From positions 38,723 through 102,722 of the forward strand of contig NZ_OMWA01000003.1 of assembly GCF_900314615.1 (NCBI RefSeq): 64,000 nucleotides of DNA, read 5' to 3'. The stretch's first letter is position 1; the number at the start of each line of letters is the position of its first letter. This document shows, in pieces, positions 35,131 through 45,677 of the stretch. Under the pieces are notes generated by a model that was given only the letters and a program-made list of their open reading frames with translations, was not told the DNA's origin and did not search any database. A program made the translations under genes and the position numbers. This DNA is from an uncultured Methanobrevibacter sp. (lineage in GTDB: Archaea > Methanobacteriota > Methanobacteria > Methanobacteriales > Methanobacteriaceae).

Positions 35131-35359
35131 AATTACACCTCGTTTAATTGATTAAAAATATTGAATCATTAGATAAAATTTATAAAAAATTGTTATTTCA
35201 TCAATATCTACTTATAACTTTATCTTAACTTTTATTTAAAGGTTTTGTTTAAATTAAAGAAATGAAGTATTATTCGACCGTTTTAATATATAACTATTAA
35301 AATTATTAGTCGTGAAATTAAGAATTTTGATACTTATGAAATTTCGAAAAATCGTTTTA

Positions 35360-35390
35360 AAAAAATTAAAAAATGTAGCCCGAAGGCTAC
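35360..35390 (-). terminator. UUCG-loop terminator of the DUF11 adhesin
   Basis: On the minus strand GTAGCC-TTCG-GGCTAC (35390-35375) is followed by ATTTTTTAATTTTTTT. A 6-bp stem capped by the very stable C(UUCG)G tetraloop and a T-tract, eight bases after the adhesin stop codon. Confidence 0.8.
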
Positions 35391-35396
35391 TTTAAT

Positions 35397-38300
35397 TTAT
35401 CTTTTCTTCAATATATTCTTACCATAAACTGCACCCATTGTAAACACAAATAACAATACAAGAACCATGAAAGGATTACCAGCCACATGTTTTTGAAGAA
35501 TTGATTCAGAATATCCTCTTAAATCATCATTTGAATATTTATTATGTTTTTTATAAACATTTTTATCAGGTTTATCCTTTTTGTGTATATTTACAGTTAC
35601 TGTATCATTATTATTGTTCAAATCAGGATCATAATTGTCACTTTCCGCAACAACAATATTTTTTGCAGTTCCGGCTTTTTGCGCTAATGCACTGATTTTC
35701 AAAATTGCTTCTTTTCCAACACCCAACTCATCTAAAGACCAAATATCATTCACTTTATCAAAATCACCTGCACTGGCACGGAATGATTTTAAAAGTAAAT
35801 TATCATCCATGATTTCACGGACTTTAATGTTTTCAGCATTATCAGGTCCATTATTGGTTACTTTGATTGAATATTTAACCAAATCACCTACTGAATATTT
35901 GTATTTTGAAACAGTTTTGGTAATTGATATATCACTGGCAGGAGGAACATCAATATAATTTTCATCTTCATTATTTTCCAAATCAGGATCATCCTGGTCC
36001 GCCCAAATTACAGCGGCATTAGTAACTTCACCGGTAGTGAGAACTTTACAGATTATATCTAACTGTTTATATTCACCATCCACCAAATCACCGACATACC
36101 ATAATGAATCCTCATATTCCCCGTCGCCAATTACATCAACTATTTTCAATCCTTTTGGAATGACATCACTGACTGTGACTCCGGTTGCATCGTTCGGACC
36201 GTAATTTGTAACAATCAATGTCCATTTAACGAGATTCAGATAATTAGGATTAGTATCATTTACCAATTTAATTACAGCCAAATCTGCAATCGGATTTACT
36301 GAAATTTTTTCACTGTCATTGTTGTTTGATTCATTCCAGTCATATTCTGAAGGAACAACATTAGCAAAGTTTTCAACTTCATCCAATGTTTTTACAAGGC
36401 AGCGAAGTATTAAAGTTTCACTTTCACCGTTTGCCAGATTGTTGATAATCCATGTTCCGTCATGATAATTTCCGACTGATGCAGTGTATTCAAGCAGTTC
36501 AAGACCTTCAGGCATCAAATCAAATACAAAAACATCATATGCATCATCAGGACCATTATTGTAAACAGTAATGTTCCAGTTAACAATATCACCATAGTTC
36601 GGATTGGATTCATCAACTGTTTTAACTATAGCCAAATCTGAAGATATTGGAACCAAAATGGATTCATTATCCTTGTTATTGGATTTATCCGGATCATATT
36701 CATTTGCATTGATTGTGACAATGTTTGTCAATGTTCCTGTTTTTGTAACCTGACACAGCAGTTCCAAGGTTTGACTTTCACCATTTTCAAGACAGCAAAA
36801 TGCCCACATATTGTTGTCATAGAATCCTTTTGTTGCTGTATAGTTTATTAATTTTAAACCTTCAGGAAGGATTTCTTCAATATAAATACCATTTGCTTTA
36901 TCAGGACCGTTGTTTTTTGCAATAACAGTCCATTTTATAAACTGAAGATAATTCGCATAGGATGAATTAGCAAATTTGATTACTTCAACATCAGCTGCTT
37001 TTGAAACATTTATAGTTTCATTATCTTTATTGTTGGACCTGTTGTAGTCAAATTCGTTTCCAGTAACAGTTACATTGTTTGTAACTTCACCTGTTGCATT
37101 TACCAAGGTAGTTATGATTAATGATTTTGTTTCACCGATGCTCATGCTTCCGATATTCCAGACGCCAGTATTTTTATTGTATTTTCCAAGACCGGAATCA
37201 TTTATCCAGATTAAAGATTTAGGAAGCATTTCTCTAACAACAACTCCGCTGGCAGAATCCGGACCGACATTTGTAACAGTTATTGTCCAGGTTACAAGAT
37301 TATTGTAGTTTGGTTTTGTGTTGTTGACTTTTTTACCAACAATCAAATCACTTGCAGGTTTAACCAATATTGAAACGTTTGCTTTGTTGTTTGAAGGATT
37401 GTGGTCATATTCATTACCTTTAACGCTAGCAACATTGACAAAAGTACCTGTGACATTCACTTTAGTATAAATATCAACACTAACGCTTGCACCTTTAGCT
37501 AAACTTCCAATTTCAATCATGCCGTTGGAATACTTTTTAGTGGAATTTATATAAATAAAACCTTTTGGCAAGGTATCATATATTTTAACGCCGCTAGCAG
37601 CATCAGGACCATAATTGGTAACAATCAAAGTCCACCTGACAACATCAGTATAATTAACAGCACTATTGCTAACCAGCTTAACAATACCCAAATCCGCAGC
37701 AGGATTAACATAAACACTTCTTGAAGCATTATTATTGGACATGTCAAAGTCAAACTCATTACCACTGACAGAAACATGATTTACAATATTACCAGTCTTA
37801 TTGACTCTTGTAACTATTTTTAAAGAAGCACTAGCTCCCTTATTTAAAGTCCCAACAGTCCAGACACCGGAATTATGATTATAATTGCCGGAATCCCTTA
37901 CCCAAATCAAAGATTCAGGAAGCACATCACGAACAACAACACCAGTAGCAACATCAGGACCATTATTTCTAACAGTTAAAGTCCACTCAACCACATCCAA
38001 CAAATCAGGTGAAGAATTATTAACCAACTTAACCACAGACAAATCAGCTGCAGGTTTAACAAAGACTGAAACATTATCTTTGTTATTGTTTAAATTATGG
38101 TCAAATTCATTTCCTTTAACGCTAGCAACATTGACAAAAGTACCAGTAACATTCACTTTAGTATCAATATCAACACTAACGCTTGCACCTTTAGCCAAAT
38201 TTCCAATGTTAATTTTACCGTTGGAGTATGGCCTAGTTGAATTTATATAAACAAAACCTTTCGGAAGCACATCACTGATAACAACACCAGTTGCAGCATC

Positions 38301-41051
38301 CGGACCGTAATTGGTAACAATCAAAGTCCATCTGACAACATCAGTATAATTAACAGCAATATCACTAACCTTTTTAACAATACCCAAATCAGCAGCAGGA
38401 TTAACATCAACTATTGCGCTGTCATAATTATTGGACTCATCATAGTCCTTTTGATTGCCTGAAACTGATGCACCATTTTCAATAGCACCGGTCTTATTGA
38501 CTTTTGTAATTATTTTCAAAATAGCACTAGTTCCTTTATTTAAAGTTCCGATTGTCCATTCACCAGAATTATGGTCGTAGTTTCCGGAATCACTTACCCA
38601 AATCAAGGATTCAGGAAGCACATCACGAACAACAACGCCAGTTGCAACATCCGGACCATTATTTGTTACTTTAATAGTCCATTGCACTAATGAAGTCAGA
38701 TTTACAGATGATACATTGCAGGTCTTTTCAACAGCCAAATCACATGCAGGATTTACTTTGACTGTGGAGTTATCATGATTGTTTGTTAAGTTATAGTCGT
38801 ATTCTTTTGCAGTGACATTTGCATTGTTTGTAATTTCACCAGTTTTGTTCACCCTAGTTTTAATGTTGATTGTGTAAACTTCCCCAACTTCCAAAAAGTC
38901 TATTGTCAGAGTACCTGTAGCGTGATTATAAGCTCCATTGGTATCGTCTTCAATGTAAATTAATCCTTCAGGAAGGACATCCCTTATGACTAATTTTGTA
39001 GCATTTGAAGGACCGTTATTTGCAATATTTAAAGTCCAAACAACAATGTCCCTATAATCAATGACATTTGAACTTACTGATTTTCTGATTTTGCCGTCTG
39101 CCTGTGCTGTGACTTTAAAGGTTGTTGTGTTGGTTATTCCTTTATAGTATGTATCTTCATAGTGTTTTGCACTTACATAGTATTTTCCTACTTTTAAATT
39201 TTTCAATGAATCCTTTACTTCACCAAAACAGTCTGAATTTAATGTTTTGTTATATACAACACTGCCGTCTTCATGAACAACAGTCAATAAGATGTTCATA
39301 TTATATTCACGGTCATCCTGATATAGATGCCCGTTAGTTGTAGCGCCTAAAACAGGGTTTTCACCATCAACGACAATATTTGCATGATTTGCCCCATTGT
39401 ATATTGCATTTGATACACTTAAATTGTTGTATTTTCCAATATTGTTTCCCCCATGAATTATAGATCCTATATTTTCCACTTCACCATAATAGATATCATG
39501 AGCATATATCGGAAGGGCATAAACCCATGCCTGATTTTCAAACAATATATTATTGGTTAAATTCAGATTAAGACCGTATTTATCATAATAAATAGCACTA
39601 CCATTTCTAGCAGTGTTATAATAAAATTTATTGTTTTTTATGCTAGCATAAGAACTGTTAATGTAAATTGCTCCACCTAAACCGTCATCGAGTTTGTCCA
39701 AATCCGGAATTGCATCATTAGATATGAATGATGAACCTGCAATTTGAGTATTTTCACCGGTGACAAAGATTGCTCCACCATCAACATATGCAATATTATT
39801 GTTGAATGTGGAATCAGCGACATTTACAGTTTTTGCCATGATATTTACTGCACCACCAGTCTGTGAAGCATTGTTGTTGTCAAATTTACTGTTGATAATT
39901 TCAATGTTAGTTCCTTTTAACTGTACCGCACCACCTTTTGGAGCAGCATTTCCTTCAAATATGCAGTTTTGAATTTTTAAATTCATATCCATGTCAGAAA
40001 AACCTGTTGAAACAGCACCACCATAGTAGAGGGCAGAATTATTTATGAAAGTACAGTTTTTTATCAGCCCTGAAGCATGCATTGTTAAAGCACCACCCTG
40101 TGAAGCAGAGTTGTTAATGAAAATACAATTTCTGTATTCTACACCGTCACGAACACAGCCCGCACCACCATGGGATGCTTCTACTGTTGGTTTTACCCAA
40201 TTATTCTTAAATACACAGTCATAAACATATCCTCTAGAACGGAATTTATCCATTCCTATTTGAATAGCTCCACCTACAGCTGACCTAACACCTGTAGGAT
40301 CATATGCATTATTTGAATCAAATGTACAGTTATATATTCTTGAATTATCAGCCATTGCAACTATTGCTCCAGCATGAGTAACTGCATGATTTTTAATAAA
40401 CTTACAATTTTCAACCAGCAGATTTCTTGCAGTATAATTGTCATTTGGCGTACAGATTGCAGAACCATGATGCCCATCATTGTTTTTGAATTCACAACCT
40501 GTTATTTTCACATCATGAGTTTTAACATAAATTCCTGCAGCCGTACTTGAACGGTACCCATTAATAATTTTCAAGTTTTTTAAAGTTGTTTTGGCAGCAC
40601 CTTCATCTACAATAAAAATATGTGTTAAACCTCTCCCGTCAAGCGTAGCAGATGAATCTGACATGATAGTCAGTCTCTTGTCTATAATTATCGGATCAAA
40701 TTCCTTTTCAGCCTTAAATGTTCCACCCAATTTTATTACATAATCTTTTTTTGCACTATTTATCGCATCCCTAATATCTGAAAACTTACCTCCTTTCAAA
40801 AGAGAAATTTCATTATTTGGATCAACACCAAATGTTTGTTGTTCATTCAAATTCGTATTTAATATATTTTCTTGAGAATTTCCAAGTTTATCTTCAATGT
40901 TTAATTCATTTTCAATTCCAGTAGCGTTCTGATTTAAATCAGAAGCACAGACATCATCCATACATACACCAACAAAAGTGAACATGAGGACAATGACTGT
41001 TATTGAAATTAGAAAATGCTTGCTAATAGCTATTTTAGAATTTTTTAACAT
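35397..41051 (-). CDS. Large DUF11-repeat adhesin-like surface protein
   Basis: An 1884-residue surface protein. Signal peptide at residues 1-37 (ISKHFLISITVIVLMFTFVG, ending near CAS-D). Residues about 90-560 are a right-handed beta-helix (GGAIQIGMDKF, GGALTMHASGLIKNCTFINN, GGAVNIMAKTVNVADSTFNN). A short Ig-like domain (about 575-650) precedes ten DUF11 repeats of about 118 residues (about 655-1820), each with the pattern W-T-I/L-V-x-N-x-GPD and ending in an Asn-rich NNxD turn. The C-terminus has a transmembrane helix (NPFMVLVLLFVFTMGAVYG) and KNILKKR. This is the typical methanogen adhesin-like layout. GGTGATTGT precedes the ATG. Confidence 0.92.
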   Translation of the reverse strand: MLKNSKIAISKHFLISITVIVLMFTFVGVCMDDVCASDLNQNATGIENELNIEDKLGNSQENILNTNLNEQQTFGVDPNNEISLLKGGKFSDIRDAINSAKKDYVIKLGGTFKAEKEFDPIIIDKRLTIMSDSSATLDGRGLTHIFIVDEGAAKTTLKNLKIINGYRSSTAAGIYVKTHDVKITGCEFKNNDGHHGSAICTPNDNYTARNLLVENCKFIKNHAVTHAGAIVAMADNSRIYNCTFDSNNAYDPTGVRSAVGGAIQIGMDKFRSRGYVYDCVFKNNWVKPTVEASHGGAGCVRDGVEYRNCIFINNSASQGGALTMHASGLIKNCTFINNSALYYGGAVSTGFSDMDMNLKIQNCIFEGNAAPKGGAVQLKGTNIEIINSKFDNNNASQTGGAVNIMAKTVNVADSTFNNNIAYVDGGAIFVTGENTQIAGSSFISNDAIPDLDKLDDGLGGAIYINSSYASIKNNKFYYNTARNGSAIYYDKYGLNLNLTNNILFENQAWVYALPIYAHDIYYGEVENIGSIIHGGNNIGKYNNLSVSNAIYNGANHANIVVDGENPVLGATTNGHLYQDDREYNMNILLTVVHEDGSVVYNKTLNSDCFGEVKDSLKNLKVGKYYVSAKHYEDTYYKGITNTTTFKVTAQADGKIRKSVSSNVIDYRDIVVWTLNIANNGPSNATKLVIRDVLPEGLIYIEDDTNGAYNHATGTLTIDFLEVGEVYTINIKTRVNKTGEITNNANVTAKEYDYNLTNNHDNSTVKVNPACDLAVEKTCNVSSVNLTSLVQWTIKVTNNGPDVATGVVVRDVLPESLIWVSDSGNYDHNSGEWTIGTLNKGTSAILKIITKVNKTGAIENGASVSGNQKDYDESNNYDSAIVDVNPAADLGIVKKVSDIAVNYTDVVRWTLIVTNYGPDAATGVVISDVLPKGFVYINSTRPYSNGKINIGNLAKGASVSVDIDTKVNVTGTFVNVASVKGNEFDHNLNNNKDNVSVFVKPAADLSVVKLVNNSSPDLLDVVEWTLTVRNNGPDVATGVVVRDVLPESLIWVRDSGNYNHNSGVWTVGTLNKGASASLKIVTRVNKTGNIVNHVSVSGNEFDFDMSNNNASRSVYVNPAADLGIVKLVSNSAVNYTDVVRWTLIVTNYGPDAASGVKIYDTLPKGFIYINSTKKYSNGMIEIGSLAKGASVSVDIYTKVNVTGTFVNVASVKGNEYDHNPSNNKANVSILVKPASDLIVGKKVNNTKPNYNNLVTWTITVTNVGPDSASGVVVREMLPKSLIWINDSGLGKYNKNTGVWNIGSMSIGETKSLIITTLVNATGEVTNNVTVTGNEFDYNRSNNKDNETINVSKAADVEVIKFANSSYANYLQFIKWTVIAKNNGPDKANGIYIEEILPEGLKLINYTATKGFYDNNMWAFCCLENGESQTLELLCQVTKTGTLTNIVTINANEYDPDKSNNKDNESILVPISSDLAIVKTVDESNPNYGDIVNWNITVYNNGPDDAYDVFVFDLMPEGLELLEYTASVGNYHDGTWIINNLANGESETLILRCLVKTLDEVENFANVVPSEYDWNESNNNDSEKISVNPIADLAVIKLVNDTNPNYLNLVKWTLIVTNYGPNDATGVTVSDVIPKGLKIVDVIGDGEYEDSLWYVGDLVDGEYKQLDIICKVLTTGEVTNAAVIWADQDDPDLENNEDENYIDVPPASDISITKTVSKYKYSVGDLVKYSIKVTNNGPDNAENIKVREIMDDNLLLKSFRASAGDFDKVNDIWSLDELGVGKEAILKISALAQKAGTAKNIVVAESDNYDPDLNNNNDTVTVNIHKKDKPDKNVYKKHNKYSNDDLRGYSESILQKHVAGNPFMVLVLLFVFTMGAVYGKNILKKR
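35590..39100 (-). repeat. Ten tandem DUF11 repeats
   Basis: Ten units of about 350 bp inside the adhesin gene, with boundaries near 38752, 38400, 38050, 37700, 37350, 36995, 36640, 36285 and 35935. The second and third repeats closely match the fourth and fifth as a pair, so part of the array arose by duplication of a two-repeat block. Confidence 0.8.
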
Positions 41052-41513
41052 ACAATCACCTTTTTCGAGGACGATTAGAAACCATTAATTAGAAAAAACT
41101 ATTAAATAGCAATTAAACTTTTTATTTTAGTGTGAATTTATGAAATATTAATTTACAAATACCAAATTTAAAAATAAAAGATAATTTTATAGTATAACTG
41201 TCATCAGCCACCTAACACAAAATATTTTAAACAAATATTTTGACAAAAATTATGCAGTTATTTTAATTTAATACACCCGATTAAATTTTTACAAAACTCT
41301 ATTAAATTGAACTTAAAATAAAAGATAATCATTTTAAATCCTCAAAATAGATATTAAACGATTTTATATTTAAATTTATTGTTTTAAATGATTTTTAAAT
41401 GTTAAAATGAGAAAATATAACCATTCAATTGAAATATTACAAATTGATATCAATAAAATATTTTAGTAATAAAAATAATAATTATATATTAATAAAAGTA
41501 AGGTAAAAGAGAC
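41052..41513. other. Divergent intergenic region between two surface-protein genes
   Basis: A 462-bp AT-rich gap holding the promoters of the DUF11 adhesin (left) and the pseudomurein-binding protein (right). I see no gene or structured RNA in it. Confidence 0.4.
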
Positions 41514-42647
41514 ATGAAAAAACAAATTGCAATACTAATATTAGCATTATTAATTATTGCGCCCATGGTTCAAGGAGTAACTGCATCAAAAACCGTTTTT
41601 ATAACTGCAGACAATATTGTAGACCATGACACAGACATTGATATGCTAAACTCTATCAAGAAGTACATAGAAGAAATTAGCGGAGGAGAACTTCAGGTAA
41701 TTGTCGACAATCAGGCCCCATCACCCGGCGAAGGATACCGGGCAATACAGGTAACAAGTGATGTATCCATATGTCTGGCGGCCTGTGATGCCGGAAACTA
41801 TATGCAATTAGCTACATCAACTAAGGATTCCCCTAAACAGATTATTTTAGTAAATACAGGAGATTATGACTTAGACAATCATAGTAATTATCTCAGAAGA
41901 GCATGGGATGACAATTATTCCAATGAAACATTCATGGGAATGCGTGATCCAGGAACATTCCTTAAAAATGACGGAATTTACTATATCCAGCCATTAAAAC
42001 AATTCCCAGACAATGGAAGAAACGGTTACATTGACAGATTTGACGAGAAGATGAACGAACAGATTGCTAAAGAAGTTGTCGATATTGTAAATGCGCACGG
42101 AAATGATACAAAAGTATACAGTGATAATTTAATTGTAACAAACAAAATATCCCCAAGTGCAATGGCTAATTCCAGTAAAGCATTATTAAGCAGCAATGAT
42201 ACTGAAATGAACGGAACTTATGGAAACTACACTGCAGCACAGCTGCTTTACCAGACAAGCTCATATCTGAATGGAAACGGATTGGATATTCCGAAAGCAA
42301 TTGACGGTCCTGAAAACCCATTAGGAATCTCATTTTTAGTAAAAGACACTTACTCAATTTATGATTATATGAATATGGCAGGAATTGTAAGAAATTATAT
42401 GGATGAAAACGGCAGAGCTCCAGATTCAATTGAATATAATGGAGCGCACATCAGTTACTATGATTTATTATATAACTTTGCTAAAATAACTCAAAACCAT
42501 ACTGATGCAAAACATATGGGCTTTAATCAGGAATATCATTTCGATAAAGTTAATGACTCCATATTATTAAAAGCATTCCCATTCGTAGCAATATTGTTCG
42601 TATTATTCATTGCATACACATTATATAAGAGAATTCGAAGATTTTAA
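41514..42647 (+). CDS. Pseudomurein-binding-repeat surface protein
   Basis: A 377-residue protein with an N-terminal signal peptide (MKKQIAILILALLIIAPMVQ, ending near VTAS), a globular domain of about 250 residues (KTVFITADNIVDHDTDIDML onward) that I do not recognise, one pseudomurein-binding repeat (residues about 288-335: YDYMNMAGIVRNYMDENGRA, then YYDLLYNFAKI) and a C-terminal transmembrane helix (FPFVAILFVLFIAYTLY) with a basic tail. The repeat binds the pseudomurein wall of Methanobacteriales. The layout suggests a membrane protein spanning the wall space. Its neighbours are surface and transport genes. Confidence 0.82.
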   Translation: MKKQIAILILALLIIAPMVQGVTASKTVFITADNIVDHDTDIDMLNSIKKYIEEISGGELQVIVDNQAPSPGEGYRAIQVTSDVSICLAACDAGNYMQLATSTKDSPKQIILVNTGDYDLDNHSNYLRRAWDDNYSNETFMGMRDPGTFLKNDGIYYIQPLKQFPDNGRNGYIDRFDEKMNEQIAKEVVDIVNAHGNDTKVYSDNLIVTNKISPSAMANSSKALLSSNDTEMNGTYGNYTAAQLLYQTSSYLNGNGLDIPKAIDGPENPLGISFLVKDTYSIYDYMNMAGIVRNYMDENGRAPDSIEYNGAHISYYDLLYNFAKITQNHTDAKHMGFNQEYHFDKVNDSILLKAFPFVAILFVLFIAYTLYKRIRRF

Positions 42648-42704
42648 TAACTAAACTGACAAAATTAAAACGTAAGAAATAAATTACATCAAGAAGGGAA
42701 ATTT

Positions 42705-43388
42705 ATGAAAAGATATATATCAGAATTATTAGGGACAATGGTTCTAGTCCTATTTGGTTGTGGAAGTGCAGCCATAGCCGGAACAGTATTGGGAAACCTT
42801 GGAATTGCACTTGCATTCGGTTTATCAATCGTAGCGATGGCTTATGTAATAGGAGACATTTCAGGATGTCACATCAACCCTGCCGTTTCAATAGGTATGT
42901 GGATTGATGGAAGAATGGAAACAAAAGACTTAATCTTATATATTGTATTCCAATGTATTGGAGCAATTATAGGTATTGCAATCCTTGCCGTTATTATTAA
43001 CTCCGCTCCAGACCTTGGAGGATACATGACAACCGGATTAGGTCAAAACGGATTTGGATCCGCATCAAGCGTTGGACTTAATGCTGTCGGAGCCATAATC
43101 GTAGAAATAATTTTAACCTTTGTATTTGTATTCACAGTACTCGGAGTTACTAAAAAAGCAGAAAATGCAACTGTTGCAGGTATTGTAATCGGTTTAACAC
43201 TTGCTTTTGTACACATTATGGGTATCCCATTAACAGGTACCTCAGTTAACCCTGCAAGAAGTTTAGCACCTGCATTGTTCATGGGCGGACAAGCCTTACA
43301 ACAGGTTTGGGTATTTATTTTAGCCCCTATTGTCGGTGCAGTCATTGCCGGATTATTATACAAAGGATTAACTGCAGAGGATGCTTAA
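42705..43388 (+). CDS. aqpM: Aquaporin
   Basis: A 227-residue major intrinsic protein with six helices and the two NPA motifs, HINPAVSIG (residues about 63-70) and SVNPARSLAPA (about 182-192). It has the length and features of methanogen AqpM, a channel for water and possibly small neutral solutes or gases such as glycerol or CO2. GAAGGG precedes the ATG. A stable hairpin terminator overlaps its end. Confidence 0.95.
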   Translation: MKRYISELLGTMVLVLFGCGSAAIAGTVLGNLGIALAFGLSIVAMAYVIGDISGCHINPAVSIGMWIDGRMETKDLILYIVFQCIGAIIGIAILAVIINSAPDLGGYMTTGLGQNGFGSASSVGLNAVGAIIVEIILTFVFVFTVLGVTKKAENATVAGIVIGLTLAFVHIMGIPLTGTSVNPARSLAPALFMGGQALQQVWVFILAPIVGAVIAGLLYKGLTAEDA

Positions 43389-43412
43389 ATCCTCTACCCT
43401 TTTCTTTTTTTA
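43376..43412 (+). terminator. Terminator of the aquaporin gene
   Basis: AGAGGAT at 43376-43382 and ATCCTCT at 43389-43395 form a 7-bp stem around the stop codon, followed by a T-rich tract. Confidence 0.7.
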
Positions 43413-44102
43413 AAATTTAATACTTCCAATATAAGTTTTACCCTTCAATTTTTCAAAATTATCTTTAACTTCAAATTTGAAGCTGTTTTCATTTGAAACA
43501 TAAAGATGAGACAATGCAATTCCCACATCAATCGGATTCCATTTTTTAAGAATCTGGCGTTTTAAAATATTCTGTTTTACCTGATAAACATCAAAGCCTT
43601 CATCAGTGTGTTTAAAGTACCATGGCTGGGAATTGATTGCGGAAGGTGCAAGCTGTGCAGGAATTAAAGATTCATCTTCAACATCACTGATTTCAGACAG
43701 TTCCCTACGCTTGAAATCTGAACGCTGACGAGTCATCCTATCTGATTTTCCAAAGGATATTGCAATTACAAATTCCGGATCATTAGCTTTTAAAGATGCC
43801 ATTCCCACCCAGCAGCTGCCGATGCCAATACTTTGCATATACAAAGACACCTGCTGAAATACAAAACCCAAATTGACCAGTGCCAAATCCTTATTCTCAC
43901 TAAAAAGAGCCAGATAATAAGGAGCTTTCCACCGGGTTTTGATATTCAAATCCTCTTTGGGAAGAATTTCATAATGAAACTTGATATCACCTACTAAAGG
44001 TTCAACACTTGATATAAAATCACGTATCTGATTAAAGTCAATATCATCATCCAGATAATTACGGCAGGATTTCCTCACATATATCTGATTTGCTAAATCC
44101 AT
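43410..44102 (-). CDS. Nitroreductase family protein (TM1586-like)
   Basis: A 230-residue flavoprotein-like reductase. RKSCRNYLDDD near the N-terminus is the FMN-phosphate contact, GSCWVGMASL and AIDFGKSD-like AISFGKSDRM lie in the middle, and LAPSAINSQPWYFKH in the C-terminal half marks a duplicated fold half. This matches the TM1586 branch of nitroreductases, whose substrate is not known. It is monocistronic and converges on aqpM. Confidence 0.85.
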   Translation of the reverse strand: MDLANQIYVRKSCRNYLDDDIDFNQIRDFISSVEPLVGDIKFHYEILPKEDLNIKTRWKAPYYLALFSENKDLALVNLGFVFQQVSLYMQSIGIGSCWVGMASLKANDPEFVIAISFGKSDRMTRQRSDFKRRELSEISDVEDESLIPAQLAPSAINSQPWYFKHTDEGFDVYQVKQNILKRQILKKWNPIDVGIALSHLYVSNENSFKFEVKDNFEKLKGKTYIGSIKF

Positions 44103-44190
44103 GAAAAAACACCTTGTTTAAAATAATTAAATTTCTAATTAATTAAAATTTAAATAACATATAATAAATACATTATTGTAAGGTGAATAT

Positions 44191-44868
44191 ATGAAAATTG
44201 TTGTTGCAATTGGTGGATCAATATTGCTTAAAGAATATGATTGTAAAAAATTCCAAGAGTATAGTGCTATTTTAAAAGATTTAGCAAAAGAACACGAATT
44301 ATTTGTTGTAGTAGGTGGTGGAAAACCTGCAAGAGAATATATTAGTGTTGTTCGTGATTTAGGTGCTGGAGAAGCACAATGTGACGATATTGGAATTGAA
44401 GTAACCAGAATAAACGCTAAATTAATGTTGGCAGCACTTGGAGATGCAGCATATCAAAGAGTACCTCATAACTTCCAGGAAGCATTAGAATTCTCAGCAA
44501 CCGGTAAAATAATAGTAATGGGTGGAACTGAACCTGCTCACAGTACCGATGCTGTTTCAGCAATCTTAGCTGAATATATCAGTGCAGACAAATTGATTAA
44601 TTTAACATCAGTGGATGGAATGTATACAAAAGACCCTAATAAATTTGATGATGCTGAACTTGTTCCTGAAATCACTGCAACTGATTTGCTTGAATTTTTA
44701 AGTGGAAAAGATGTCAAAGCAGGAACCTATGAATTTTTCGACACCACCGCCGTGCAGATGATTAAAAGATCAAATCTTGAAACTGTAATTACCAACGGTT
44801 TTGAACCTGAAAATCTGATTAAGGCAGTAAATGGCGAATCCATAGGAACCAGAATCATTAACGAATAG
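44191..44868 (+). CDS. pyrH: UMP kinase
   Basis: A 225-residue archaeal-type UMP kinase of the amino acid kinase family. KIVVAIGGSIL at the N-terminus, VVVGGGKPAREYI, VTRINAKLMLAALG, VMGGTEPAHSTDAVSA and LINLTSVDGMYTKDP are diagnostic. It makes UDP from UMP in pyrimidine nucleotide synthesis. It starts a likely five-gene operon, with an AAGGTGAAT ribosome binding site. Confidence 0.96.
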   Translation: MKIVVAIGGSILLKEYDCKKFQEYSAILKDLAKEHELFVVVGGGKPAREYISVVRDLGAGEAQCDDIGIEVTRINAKLMLAALGDAAYQRVPHNFQEALEFSATGKIIVMGGTEPAHSTDAVSAILAEYISADKLINLTSVDGMYTKDPNKFDDAELVPEITATDLLEFLSGKDVKAGTYEFFDTTAVQMIKRSNLETVITNGFEPENLIKAVNGESIGTRIINE

Positions 44869-44876
44869 GTGATTAC

Positions 44877-45665
44877 GTGGATAATCTTATTGATATTGGT
44901 TTGAATTTGATGCATTCTTCATTTAAAAAAGACAGAATCGAAATAATTGAAGAAGCAAAAAAAGCTGGTGTTAAACAGTTTATTATCACAGGAACCAATG
45001 TTAATTCAAGCCAATTAGCTGCGCAATACGCTTCCAAATATCCGGAAACTTTATTTTCAACATCAGGTGTTCATCCTCATGATGCCAAAACATGTAACGG
45101 ACACAGCATGTTTGAATTGGAAAAAATAGCTAAACAGGACTGTGTTGTAGCTATCGGGGAATGCGGCCTTGATTACAATAGAAATTTCTCACCGCAGGAC
45201 CTTCAAAGAAAATGGTTTGAAGCACAGGTGCAGCTTGCAGACAGAATAGATATGCCTTTATTCCTGCATGAAAGAGAGGCACATGAAGATTTATATAATA
45301 TATTGAAAAAATATGACGGAATTGCAGAAAAATCAGTAGTCCACTGTTTTACAGGAACAAAATCAGAAGCTCAAAACTATATTGATTTAGGTTGTTATAT
45401 CGGTGTTACCGGATGGATTTGTGACATGAAAAGAGGAAGAGACCTGCAGGAAGCAGTTAGTGTAATTCCTCCTGAAAAATTAATGATTGAAACAGATGCA
45501 CCTTTTTTAATACCTAAAAACTTTGATTTCAAACCTAAAAAAAATAGGAATGAACCAAAATATTTACCTCATATACTCAATACAATTGCACTCTGCATGG
45601 GAATTGATGCAGAGGAATTGGCAGTTCAAGTTAATAAGAATACAAAAGAATTTTTTAAAATATAA
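44877..45665 (+). CDS. TatD family hydrolase
   Basis: A 262-residue TatD-type metal-dependent hydrolase. Motifs: NLIDIGLNLMHSSF (the usual HxH position is altered to GLNLMH, keeping the His), TSGVHPHDAK, VAIGECGLDYNRNFSP, PLFLHEREAH, VVHCFTGTKSEA and IETDAPFL. Members are 3'-5' exonucleases/DNases. It starts at GTG 44877, with AGGTGAT upstream; a later ATG would remove the first conserved strand. It follows pyrH after 8 bp. Confidence 0.92.
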   Translation: MDNLIDIGLNLMHSSFKKDRIEIIEEAKKAGVKQFIITGTNVNSSQLAAQYASKYPETLFSTSGVHPHDAKTCNGHSMFELEKIAKQDCVVAIGECGLDYNRNFSPQDLQRKWFEAQVQLADRIDMPLFLHEREAHEDLYNILKKYDGIAEKSVVHCFTGTKSEAQNYIDLGCYIGVTGWICDMKRGRDLQEAVSVIPPEKLMIETDAPFLIPKNFDFKPKKNRNEPKYLPHILNTIALCMGIDAEELAVQVNKNTKEFFKI

Positions 45666-45677
45666 GGAGATGAAAGA

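Noticed and set aside
35590..39100. Repeat array considered as a non-coding or mobile repeat
   Set aside because: Units are 350-bp coding DUF11 repeats in one intact reading frame.
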